A stretch of DNA of 64,000 bases, taken from JAHFUI01 sp041485905. Lineage in GTDB: Bacteria > Acidobacteriota > Vicinamibacteria > Vicinamibacterales > CAVVIG01. Below, in pieces: positions 42,574 to 50,884 of the stretch (the first letter of the stretch is position 1; each line of letters starts with the position of its first letter). Position numbers and translations under genes: made by a program. The stretch lies in the NCBI GenBank assembly GCA_041485905.1, contig JBGPKK010000003.1:6118-70117 (forward strand). The letters run 5' to 3'. Under the pieces are notes generated by a model. That model was not told the DNA's origin and ran no database searches. It saw only the letters and a program-made list of their open reading frames with translations.

Positions 42574-42837
42574 TCAGCGCACCGGGCTGCGGTTCGATGT
42601 GGTCTGAATGAGGGTGATCACGTGGCCGACCGTTCTTGCGGTGGCCAGCGCATCTTCTGCGAACGTGCGGCCGAGCCTGTCTTCGATATTTCCGAGCATT
42701 TCCATGATGCGGATGGAGTCGACCCCGAGGTCTTTGATTTCCGTGTCGGGATTGAGCCGCGCGAAGCGAGCGGCCTTGTCCGGAGCCACTTCACAGAGCG
42801 CATCCCGAATCAGATTCAGGGCGTCGTCGTCGTCCAT
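42574..42837 (-). CDS. Acyl carrier protein 2
   Basis: 87 residues from ATG 42837 with AGGAGC upstream. ACP fold with the modification Ser in LGVDSIRIMEML and a following NIEDRLGRTF helix. Its DS(I/V)RIM motif is shared with ACP1 in the same operon, so the two form a matched pair rather than housekeeping AcpP. It lies between the GMC gene (19 bases upstream) and the oxoamine synthase. Probably carries the acyl donor (inference). Confidence 0.9.
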   Translation of the reverse strand: MDDDDALNLIRDALCEVAPDKAARFARLNPDTEIKDLGVDSIRIMEMLGNIEDRLGRTFAEDALATARTVGHVITLIQTTSNRSPVR

Positions 42838-42856
42838 AGGTGCTCCTGGCCTTCAT

Positions 42857-44998
42857 TCAGGCAGCGGCGGCGATGCGTTGTGCTGCGTACCGCGCCAGCG
42901 CCATGACGGTCAGGGCAATGTTCACCGTGATCGGAGACGGAATGACGCTGGCGTCGCAGATCCACAGGTTCTGGACGCCAAACACCTTCATATTGTGATC
43001 GACGACGCCGTCGTGCGGCTTCAGGGCCATCGCGTTTCCGCCCTGCATGTGCGCCGACATCACGCTGATGAAGTCGCTCTGGTCGATGCCGGCAAAGTAG
43101 TCGTCGATATCCTCCACGCGCCTCACGACCCCGGCATTGAACCTGCTGATGAAGACTTCCTCGGCACCCATCTTGAACATCGCGTGTGCGGTGATCTTCA
43201 TGCCTTTTGCGAGGCGTCGCCAGTCTTCATCAATCAGTTTGAAGTCAATCACGAAGCCGCTGTCACCAAGGACACCGCGCCTGATCTCTCCATAAGCCAG
43301 CGACGCGAAGACCGGTGTGGCGGTGATCATGTTGGAGATCCGGCGCAGCCTGCGTTGGAACTCCGGTCCCCAGGCCGGCAGACCGAGGGCGACGAGCCCG
43401 GGAGGCGCAAACGCGGTCTCGATGATCATCCGCTCCTCGGGCACTTCCACGGCATAGGCGACCTGCTGGGCAAGGAAGGCATCCTGCCGTTCCGGGAACA
43501 CCCCGATCACCGGCGAACCCACATTGACACTGAACCGCCTGCCGACCGTGCGGACACCGGGCACGGCGCCCAGAAATCCGCTGCGCCAGAGCAACTTGGT
43601 GGACGCATACGCTCCCGCCGCGAGAATAAAGCGGTCGGCCTCGATCCGGACCGAACCGCTGCCCTCACCGACATGAATCGCCCGGACCTCGAGGTCCGAG
43701 TTCGCGGGTCCCCCAGGCGCGAACTCGATCTTGGTCACCCTCGCGTCAGGAACCAGCAGACCGCCATTCCGCACAAATTCGGGGATAAATGTGACCAGCA
43801 CCGACTGTTTCGCATCGTACTGGCAGCCCAGGTTGCAACGGCCGCATCCGATGCAATTCAGGGAGTTGGTTGACACTGTGATCGGCTCGAGCACCCGAGC
43901 GTACGCGGTGGCGGGGCCCACTCCCCCCGCGACCAGCTTCGCAAAGCCGTCCCGTACCGTGCGTGCCCCCTTCGAGATGACCCGTTCCTCCATGGGAGTC
44001 ACGTGCAGGAGCTCGGTGAGCACGTCGAACTGCCTGTTGAAATCGGCGTAGTCGAGTCTGATGCCAAGATTCTCCCAGCGGCGTTTCAGATCGTCCCACC
44101 AGAAACCCGCCGGCCTCAACGCGACCGCGTTGTTGACGACGGTGGAGCCGCCCACGCATCGGCCCTGCTGAAACATGAACTGCTGGTCCTTCGACAACGT
44201 GATGCCCGCATTCATGTACAGCTGCGAGAGGGATTCCAACGCCGAGGTCTTGAACTCGTCGTTCGTCACCAGCGGGCCGACTTCGAGCAGGATCACTCGA
44301 GCCTTGGGGTTCTCTTCCTGGATCGTCCGCGCCGCCACCGCGCCTCCGGCTCCTGAGCCGATGACGCAGTAGGTAAGCGACCCGGAGGGCCTGACGGCAA
44401 CCTCTTGAGGCGACTTCCGGCGCTCGTGCAGCAGCTTCGACGATTCGGTGCGAGGCGGGTTGCTTAATTCCGGTCCGGAGGGCGGATTCCACGCGCGCTG
44501 CACGACAGGCACATATTCCATCGCGCGCCACAGCCGATCGTCGTCGAGGTAAGCGCTCACCAGCGTGAACTTGAACACGTCAAGAGTGGCGATGGTCTTG
44601 ACCGTATCGTCTTCTTGTTCGGGAGCATCTCGGATGAGCATCTGATACATCTGCTCGATCCATGCCGCACGTTTCTCCCGACTCGACGCGAGAAAATGTC
44701 CGTGCCCGAGGAAGCTCTTGAATCCGTACCAGACTTTCACCGCGGCGTGCGCCACACTCGACTTGGGCCACCTCGGAGGCTCATAAAGGGGGAGCAGGGC
44801 CAGGGTGCCGATAAACTGCAGGAAGACCGGGGTGTTCACGCCAGCCAGAAAGCCATCGAGCTTGTTGACGATGGCGCTGCCATCGACTTTAAAGGGGCCG
44901 TCTCCATAGCCGAGTATCGATTCGGCGAAAGCGGCGACGAACGGCTTGTTCGCTTTCCAATAGGCCCATGCCAACAGCCTCGTCAGTTTCTTCAGCAC
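42857..44998 (-). CDS. GMC oxidoreductase, long-chain fatty alcohol oxidase-like
   Basis: 713 residues from GTG 44998 (CGGAGAG upstream). A helical N-terminal extension of about 205 residues precedes the FAD-binding loop CVIGSGAGGAVAA (211-223), as in long-chain fatty alcohol oxidases. Further motifs: GRCVGGSTVVNNAV, the CIGCGRCNLGCQYDAKQS Cys-rich segment typical of the cholesterol-oxidase/FAO side of the GMC family, SAHMQGGNAM with a candidate catalytic His, and VNIALTVMALA with its Asn. It oxidises an alcohol to an aldehyde or ketone using FAD. As first gene of the seven-gene operon it could supply an aldehyde to the aminotransferase (inference). Confidence 0.88.
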   Translation of the reverse strand: MLKKLTRLLAWAYWKANKPFVAAFAESILGYGDGPFKVDGSAIVNKLDGFLAGVNTPVFLQFIGTLALLPLYEPPRWPKSSVAHAAVKVWYGFKSFLGHGHFLASSREKRAAWIEQMYQMLIRDAPEQEDDTVKTIATLDVFKFTLVSAYLDDDRLWRAMEYVPVVQRAWNPPSGPELSNPPRTESSKLLHERRKSPQEVAVRPSGSLTYCVIGSGAGGAVAARTIQEENPKARVILLEVGPLVTNDEFKTSALESLSQLYMNAGITLSKDQQFMFQQGRCVGGSTVVNNAVALRPAGFWWDDLKRRWENLGIRLDYADFNRQFDVLTELLHVTPMEERVISKGARTVRDGFAKLVAGGVGPATAYARVLEPITVSTNSLNCIGCGRCNLGCQYDAKQSVLVTFIPEFVRNGGLLVPDARVTKIEFAPGGPANSDLEVRAIHVGEGSGSVRIEADRFILAAGAYASTKLLWRSGFLGAVPGVRTVGRRFSVNVGSPVIGVFPERQDAFLAQQVAYAVEVPEERMIIETAFAPPGLVALGLPAWGPEFQRRLRRISNMITATPVFASLAYGEIRRGVLGDSGFVIDFKLIDEDWRRLAKGMKITAHAMFKMGAEEVFISRFNAGVVRRVEDIDDYFAGIDQSDFISVMSAHMQGGNAMALKPHDGVVDHNMKVFGVQNLWICDASVIPSPITVNIALTVMALARYAAQRIAAAA

Positions 44999-45237
44999 GG
45001 GACACTCTCCGACAGGTCAGATTGGTTGGGCACGATGTCACCGGCTCACAGTGGCGGCTGAGTCGATTGCAGAGGCGCCGGCAGGCGCGTCGGGGGACCG
45101 CGCGACGTCGGCCAGGATAATAGCACACGGTTGGACGGCTTCCGCAGCTCGTGGCGAACGATTCCGTGACGCGTCCGATCCGCGACGTCCTCGTCCACCG
45201 AGCCTACCTATGGATTAGCGGCCGGCGGCCGTTCGTT

Positions 45238-46314
45238 TCAGAACGTTCGACGAAACTCTATTCTGATGATGTTGTTGTACCAGTCCGCGGTCGTGAGCGC
45301 GTGTCCGTACCCGACGTACACAGAGCTGCCACCACCGAATGTCGCGCGGCCACCAACTTTCAGGTTGACGATGTTGATGCCGCTTGCGTTGCTCACGGCT
45401 GCCGTCTGAAATCCTCCGAGGACGTGCCAGCCGACCAGCTCAACGATCGGGCCAAACTGGAGACCATCGCCTTGGTACACCTGGAAGCTCGGGCCGACGC
45501 CGTAGTACAGAACATCTCCGGCGAACTTGTCCGGGCTTGACGTCGGCACTCCCGCCGACCCATTTGTCGGGTGGACATCGCCGATTTCTGATTCGAGCGC
45601 GAGGCGATCTGAAAGCGCTTGGTAGTAGAGCAGCGAGGGTTCGACGCTCCAGTGGTTCGTCCCCAAACCGTTCAAGGCCTTGCCAGATGGCATCCACGCT
45701 TGGAACTGCGCCGTGAGGTGGCTGTCTTCCGACGCCAGCAGGGCCACCTTCACCCCGGCCCGCGCGTCCCCCAATCCGCTCTGATCGGAAAAGCTCCCGC
45801 TCCCCGGCGCAAACGCCTGCGGCTGAAGCCAGCGCAGCGGAACGTCTACGAATCCGGACACGCGGTTGTGCACCGCGTATTCGCCGCGCAGGCGGAGCTC
45901 CTGAAAGTTCAAATCGGTCAGGACCGCCGGGCCAGGGCCGGCCGCGTTGGGATCGAACGCGGCGTTGGCCTGGGGCAGGCCGCGGTAGCAGCCGCACTTC
46001 GCGTAGAAGAACTCCGCGCGATCTGGAGTGTCAATGTGGAACCCGGAGTCGAATCGAACCCGCACTTGCGACTCGACCGTGCTGTCGTCGACGTACCCGA
46101 CCATGCTGGGGCGTCGTCGTCCCGGGTCGGTCGGGGGCGGTGAGGGCGGCCTCCCCTGAGCGAGCGCATTCGACGCCTGCTGGGACGAAGAGGCGGAGCG
46201 GAGGGCATCGAGCCAGACGAGGGCCCCGGTCGCCGGCGCTCCGTCGGCGCTCGTTTCTTGCGCGACTGCGGTCAGGGGCCATAGAAGCACGATCACTGCG
46301 ACGAGACGTTGCAT
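45238..46314 (-). CDS. Outer-membrane beta-barrel protein, unknown
   Basis: 358 residues with a signal peptide ending in TAVAQ. A Pro-rich linker is followed by alternating amphipathic strands from about residue 75 to a terminal Phe (IIRIEFRRTF), the usual C-terminal signature of outer-membrane barrels. Repeated strand-turn units (LRLRGEYAVHNRVSGFVDVPLRW; DARAGVKVALLASED) resemble 'transporter'/phenol-degradation-type barrels. No substrate clue. It starts 33 bases downstream of the nSTAND1 gene on the same strand but need not be functionally linked. Confidence 0.75.
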   Translation of the reverse strand: MQRLVAVIVLLWPLTAVAQETSADGAPATGALVWLDALRSASSSQQASNALAQGRPPSPPPTDPGRRRPSMVGYVDDSTVESQVRVRFDSGFHIDTPDRAEFFYAKCGCYRGLPQANAAFDPNAAGPGPAVLTDLNFQELRLRGEYAVHNRVSGFVDVPLRWLQPQAFAPGSGSFSDQSGLGDARAGVKVALLASEDSHLTAQFQAWMPSGKALNGLGTNHWSVEPSLLYYQALSDRLALESEIGDVHPTNGSAGVPTSSPDKFAGDVLYYGVGPSFQVYQGDGLQFGPIVELVGWHVLGGFQTAAVSNASGINIVNLKVGGRATFGGGSSVYVGYGHALTTADWYNNIIRIEFRRTF

Positions 46315-46347
46315 CGGTTCCTCCGATTCCCGGTACGGACCGGGCCG

Positions 46348-49242
46348 CTACTGGCGTTGGCTGGTTCCCGGACGCGCCTTTTGCCGAACTTTATCGGATA
46401 GCGCCGTCACCGCAGCGCGATCGCGGGGCGATAGTTCCGGGACCAGGTGTGACAGGCTATCAAGGGCGTCCTGCGCCTCGGCCGGCGATCCCGGAAGAAC
46501 CCGGTTGACAAGCGCCAGGTAAACGCCGAGGGCCCGGGACAAGAGCTGGCGAGGACCTTCGGCGTCTCCAGTCTCCCTGCTCAGAGCCGCCAAGTTTACC
46601 AAAAGATCCCCGAAACGGAGTTGGAATTGCTGAAGGCGCGGCACCGTCGGATCGTTTGCGAGCTTCTCGAACAACGCGAGCGACTCCCGGTATTCGTCTT
46701 CCGCACCGCGCGACCCCGCTGACTGCAGGATCCGGCCCAGGAGGCCGTGCGCATCCGCCTGCTCGATGCCCAGCGACGGCGCGGGGCGAGCCAGATCCTC
46801 GAGCAGGTCGATCGCCTGCGCGCTCCGCTGTCGTGCGGCATCGAAGGCTTTCCTGGTGCGGAGCAGTTCCGCGAGGTTGTTGCAGTACTGGGCGAGCTCC
46901 ATCTTCGACTCTCGGTTCGTCGGGTCTGCGGCGACAATACGTTCATCGATCTCGATCGCGCGCGTGAAGAGCGGCTCGACCTCAGCGGCGCGACGATCGT
47001 CCTGCGCGAGCAGGCTCGCGAGATTGTTGTAGGCCCGCGCCAGTTCCTGGAAGGGCAGCGAATCGGTGGTCTTGCCGGCCAGCGAATCCAGAAGCCGAAT
47101 CGATTCGCGGAAGTCCGACTCGGCGCGCTGGAAGTCCGCATCGCCTGGAGTGGCGCTGGAAGCGCGAAGGATGCCCCGGTTGTACAGGGTGCGCGCCAGC
47201 TCTTCCTGGTATTTCGCGTTCCGTGGGCTGTCTCGAACCAGCTGTTGCTGCCGAAGCAAGGCGCTGTCGTAGGCCCTTCCCGCGTCGGCCGCACGGCCGC
47301 TCATCGGCCTGAGCGTCTCGCCCAGCCAGTTCTGGACGTCCGCCAGGGCTTCGCGGTACTCGGCCGTGCGAGGAGAGAGGGCGACGAGGCTTTCGAACGC
47401 GGCGATCGCCTGCCGGTATTCCTCCGCCGCGTTGTCGACCTTCGCGAGCATGCGGCTGATGTGGCCCAGCCGGAGGTGGGCGAAAGCCAGGTCCCTGCGA
47501 ATGTCCTCGCCGCTCGGCTTCTGCTGCATCAACGCGACGTAGAAGCGTTCCGCCCTGTTCAGCAACTCCCGGCGGAACTCCTCCATCTGGGGCACGTCCG
47601 CGCCGATGCGCGCCGGATCGCGATCCGAGGCCGCCAACGTCTGGTCGACCGCGTTTCGGGCCAGCTGGAAGTTGATTTCAGCTCGCGAACTCTCTCTGGA
47701 CGCCACGTAAGCGAGAGAGGCCGTGGCGATGAGCAGCGTTCCGAGAACGCCGGCCGCCCACTGCGCGCGCCGGAGCTTGGTCTTTCGCTCCTTCTCGACA
47801 GCTGCCTCGACGCGCTGGCGCTCTCGCTCGCTTCGGAGCAGGAAGTCCATCGCGCGATCCAACGACTCGCCGTACCGCTTCGCCCACGCGGGCGTCGGGT
47901 GATTCTCGTCTCTCCAGCGCAATGCGAGTTCGAGCTCGGGATCGCGCCACAGCCCTGCCGTGCCTTCCTCGCACCACCGGGCGGCCTCCGACAGGCGCAC
48001 GTAGAAGGCCGCGGCCGTTTGTTCCTCCTCCGCCCACGCCATCAGACGCGACCAGCACCGCATCAAGCTTTCGTGCGACAGATCGATGATCGCTCGCGAG
48101 CTGAGCGGCTTGCCTGGGGGGGGCATCAGGAAGCTGCGGCCCCGGGCCCGGAAGATCTCGACGACGCGGATGACCTCGGTTTGATCGATGTCGCAGATCG
48201 CGGCAAGCTCGGCGATCGACGTGGGCCGCCTGACACCGCGCTGATCCGAGAAGCTGTCGGTCAGCGCCTTGAAGATCTGCTCGGCGATCCCTTGCTTGGC
48301 TTCGGCGGCGGACTCGGCGTACGCCTCTTCGGCGTGCATCGAGAGGCAGTTGCGCAACGTGCCGACTTCTTCGTAGTCGACGACGTCGATCGGCTCGCCG
48401 GGCTGTGCCCGCCGTTCCCAGTGCTCCCAGGTTCGCATCAACGCGTGCTGCAGGACCGGAAGCTGGTCCTGATCGGCACCAAGATCGTTGAGCATGCGGA
48501 CCACAAGGCGCGGTGCAATCGTGGCGCCGCCGACCGCCACCGGTCCGGTCATGGCCGATCGCAGCTCGTCGCGCGTCATGCGGGGCACGAGGTACTGGCC
48601 GGCGTTGACCGCTTCGGGGAGCCCGATGAACTCCGTGCAGTCGCCGATGAAATCGGACCGCATGGTCAAGACGGCGTAAATTGGAATCTCGTTCTGTCTG
48701 GTGGCCTCGAGCAGCAGCTTGACGAAGGCCGCCGCCTCGTCTCTCGAATTTTCGAACTGCCGACTCCGGTGGAAGCGAAACAGCTCCTCGAACTGATCGA
48801 CGACGACCAGGAGGTTGTCGTCGCGCGGAATTTGTGCCTGCCGGACGAGGTCGACAAGCCCGAGCGTGCTGCGGCGGAGCGTGGCGTCGAACAGCACCGC
48901 GTTCGTGCTGGCCAGGTCATCGTCGACTGCGAGGACACCGGGGGCGTCGAGCGCGGCGGCCAGATGGGAGATCGGATCCTCGCCTGGTCGAAACATCGCC
49001 ACGCGCCAGCTGGTGCCCGCCCGGGCCATGAAGCCGCTGTGCAGGGATGGAATCAGCCCCGAGCGGACGAGAGACGACTTGCCGCTGCCCGAGGTGCCGA
49101 CGACCGAGACGAACCGCGTCATCCGCAGGCGCCGAACCAGATCGTCGGTTTCCTTCTCGCGTCCGAAGAAGAGATGGTCTTCGTCCGGCTCGAACGGGCG
49201 CAGTCCGGGAAAAGGATTGAAGAGCGCGCCGGTCGGACTCAC
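46348..49242 (-). CDS. nSTAND1-type ATPase with transmembrane helix and TPR-like C-terminus
   Basis: 964 residues starting at a GTG overlapping the TIR-gene stop (GTGA). Residues 8-400 are an nSTAND1-type NTPase: NPFPGLRPFEPDEDHLFFGRE, Walker A GTSGSGKSS (49-57), Walker B VVVDQFEELF and a sensor TMRSDFIGDC. A winged-helix region with a lesion-sensing-style linker continues to about 480. One transmembrane helix (about 493-515) and about 10 degenerate TPR helix pairs follow (540-950). STAND proteins are signalling switches that oligomerise on sensing a ligand. In bacteria they are often defence or signalling proteins. The TPR half would be the sensor. Confidence 0.9.
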   Translation of the reverse strand: MSPTGALFNPFPGLRPFEPDEDHLFFGREKETDDLVRRLRMTRFVSVVGTSGSGKSSLVRSGLIPSLHSGFMARAGTSWRVAMFRPGEDPISHLAAALDAPGVLAVDDDLASTNAVLFDATLRRSTLGLVDLVRQAQIPRDDNLLVVVDQFEELFRFHRSRQFENSRDEAAAFVKLLLEATRQNEIPIYAVLTMRSDFIGDCTEFIGLPEAVNAGQYLVPRMTRDELRSAMTGPVAVGGATIAPRLVVRMLNDLGADQDQLPVLQHALMRTWEHWERRAQPGEPIDVVDYEEVGTLRNCLSMHAEEAYAESAAEAKQGIAEQIFKALTDSFSDQRGVRRPTSIAELAAICDIDQTEVIRVVEIFRARGRSFLMPPPGKPLSSRAIIDLSHESLMRCWSRLMAWAEEEQTAAAFYVRLSEAARWCEEGTAGLWRDPELELALRWRDENHPTPAWAKRYGESLDRAMDFLLRSERERQRVEAAVEKERKTKLRRAQWAAGVLGTLLIATASLAYVASRESSRAEINFQLARNAVDQTLAASDRDPARIGADVPQMEEFRRELLNRAERFYVALMQQKPSGEDIRRDLAFAHLRLGHISRMLAKVDNAAEEYRQAIAAFESLVALSPRTAEYREALADVQNWLGETLRPMSGRAADAGRAYDSALLRQQQLVRDSPRNAKYQEELARTLYNRGILRASSATPGDADFQRAESDFRESIRLLDSLAGKTTDSLPFQELARAYNNLASLLAQDDRRAAEVEPLFTRAIEIDERIVAADPTNRESKMELAQYCNNLAELLRTRKAFDAARQRSAQAIDLLEDLARPAPSLGIEQADAHGLLGRILQSAGSRGAEDEYRESLALFEKLANDPTVPRLQQFQLRFGDLLVNLAALSRETGDAEGPRQLLSRALGVYLALVNRVLPGSPAEAQDALDSLSHLVPELSPRDRAAVTALSDKVRQKARPGTSQRQ

Positions 49243-50735
49243 CCCTGGCCTCCCAGGAGGGTCCCTTTCAGGCGGGAGACCAGCGGCCGCAGGGGATCGA
49301 GCGAAAACCCTTCGAACTGGGGAATGACCAGAGCTTCATGAGTGCGAAACCGTTCCTTCTCCGCGGTCCGCGGGGCGATGACGGCGATGCCGACAACCGG
49401 TCGCGGCTTGGTCCGGCCGAGGCCGGCCGCCTTCTGGATCTCGCGCAGCTTGCGCCGCAGCCAGATCTCGCTCGCGGTTCCGTAAAACAGCAGCACGCCG
49501 TCGCAGGTCGACAGGTTTTCGTCGTGGAACTCCCGGATCTCGGCTTCGTCGCCCTCGAAGGCCGGTCGAATGGTCTCCAGATGCTCCTCAAACAGCGCGT
49601 CCGCCCACGCGGAGACTTGCTGTTCGTCGCGCTGGTCGTAGACCAAATACAGCCGAGGCAAATCGCCGGACACCGCAGCAACGCTGGTCTCGACGGTCGG
49701 TTCCAGCGGCCGCTTCAGCTGATCGTGAATGACCGTCGTCAGGTCTTCCAGAAACGTCTCGAGCAGGTCCGCGCCCTGGTGAGCCCGCGGATCGAGGCGG
49801 AGTCGATCGATGACCTGTCGCTGCCGCGGATCGGTCACGTCGAGCCCGGGAGGGATCCACAGGATTCGCGAGAACTTCCCCGCCTCGCCCCGTTCGATGG
49901 CGAGTTCGTTCTGAATCTCGATGAGCGACTCCAGGGCGCCTTCCGGGACCAAGCTGTAGTGTTTGCCGATGAGGTGGACTGACATCCGACAGCGCGCCAG
50001 ATTTTCACGAACCGTCGCCTTCAGGTCGGAGTCGACCGGCGGCAGCGCCGCCTCCGGGAAAACCGTGTAGCCGTGCTGCAGCAGGTCGCGCCTGATCGCT
50101 TCGCGCTGCTCTCTCAAATCACTCGTGGTCTCCGCAAGAAATACCCCGCCTTTTCCGACTTCGGTTGGCGCCGTCGTCCCTGGCGGGCTTTCCAGCTTCT
50201 CGAGCAGCGCGCAGATGTCATGGGCCAGGTCGTCGAGCTTGATCCAGAAGTCGCGTTGCGCGGACGGTCCGAACACCTCGTCGAGCTCTCGGATTTTTCC
50301 GGTCTCGGGATCGATCTTGTAGAACTCGTATCCGAGCAACGGTCGCAGTTGGGCGGGCGTGCTGTCGAGCGGGATCGGCGTCTTCAGGACCTTGAAGATT
50401 CGTGCCTTGCCGGCCACGGTGAGGCCGCCCTGTCGCTCGGCAGCCGTCCAAAACTCTGAGAGCTCGCGCAGCGTCCACTCCGACTTGATGTAACGCGGCG
50501 AGACAACCGACACGAGGACGGCCACGCGCGCCAGTCGTGCGACCAGGGTCTCGGCAAAGAAATCGTTACCCTGCAGTTTGGGATCGCGCCAGATGTGCGG
50601 CGACTTGCCCAGCAGCTGCGCAACCCGGACTTCCAGGGCGCGATGCAGGTTTGAAACCCATCCTTTCTGTCCCTCGACCAGCTCGACGTTGTCCAGGTGG
50701 GCGTAGCTGATGAAGGCATCACCCTCAAAGTCCAT
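49239..50735 (-). CDS. Protein with three TIR/TIR-like regions (TIR, DUF4062-like, third TIR-like)
   Basis: 498 residues from ATG 50735 (GAGGGGAA upstream). Residues 1-185 are a TIR domain: DAFISYAHLDN, HIWRDPKLQGNDFF and SPRYIKSEWTLRELSEF, with Glu91 at the position of the TIR NADase catalytic Glu. Residues 195-340 look DUF4062-like (GVFLAETTSDLREQREAI...GYTVFPE...CRMSVHLIG). Residues 359-490 form a third flavodoxin/TIR-like region (RLYLVYDQRDEQQVSAWAD...CDGVLLFYGTA). It is coupled to the nSTAND1 ATPase. TIR domains cleave NAD or make cyclic-ADPR signals in many bacterial conflict systems; activity is inferred. Confidence 0.85.
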   Translation of the reverse strand: MDFEGDAFISYAHLDNVELVEGQKGWVSNLHRALEVRVAQLLGKSPHIWRDPKLQGNDFFAETLVARLARVAVLVSVVSPRYIKSEWTLRELSEFWTAAERQGGLTVAGKARIFKVLKTPIPLDSTPAQLRPLLGYEFYKIDPETGKIRELDEVFGPSAQRDFWIKLDDLAHDICALLEKLESPPGTTAPTEVGKGGVFLAETTSDLREQREAIRRDLLQHGYTVFPEAALPPVDSDLKATVRENLARCRMSVHLIGKHYSLVPEGALESLIEIQNELAIERGEAGKFSRILWIPPGLDVTDPRQRQVIDRLRLDPRAHQGADLLETFLEDLTTVIHDQLKRPLEPTVETSVAAVSGDLPRLYLVYDQRDEQQVSAWADALFEEHLETIRPAFEGDEAEIREFHDENLSTCDGVLLFYGTASEIWLRRKLREIQKAAGLGRTKPRPVVGIAVIAPRTAEKERFRTHEALVIPQFEGFSLDPLRPLVSRLKGTLLGGQG

Positions 50736-50884
50736 GCGCGGTTCCCCTCTGGGGTGCTGATTGGAGCGAGCCTCAAAAACCAAGTTTAGGCTAGGCCAAA
50801 AGCAGGGACCTGTCCAGCGCGCGGCCGTGGGCCGCGGCTCGGGTTGACCGGCGGTCGGCCGACGCGCCAAGATCAGGGCCTCCT

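Noticed and set aside
35025..44998. Prodigiosin-type or standard polyketide cluster
   Set aside because: No ketosynthase, NRPS module, PigD- or PigI-like gene is present; only the aminotransferase-reductase idea is shared.
46747..49341. Long open frame (about 860 codons) on the plus strand opposite the nSTAND1 gene
   Set aside because: It mirrors a well-supported gene in GC-rich DNA, has no family motif and is strongly biased to Arg, Gly and Ala. It is an antisense artefact.
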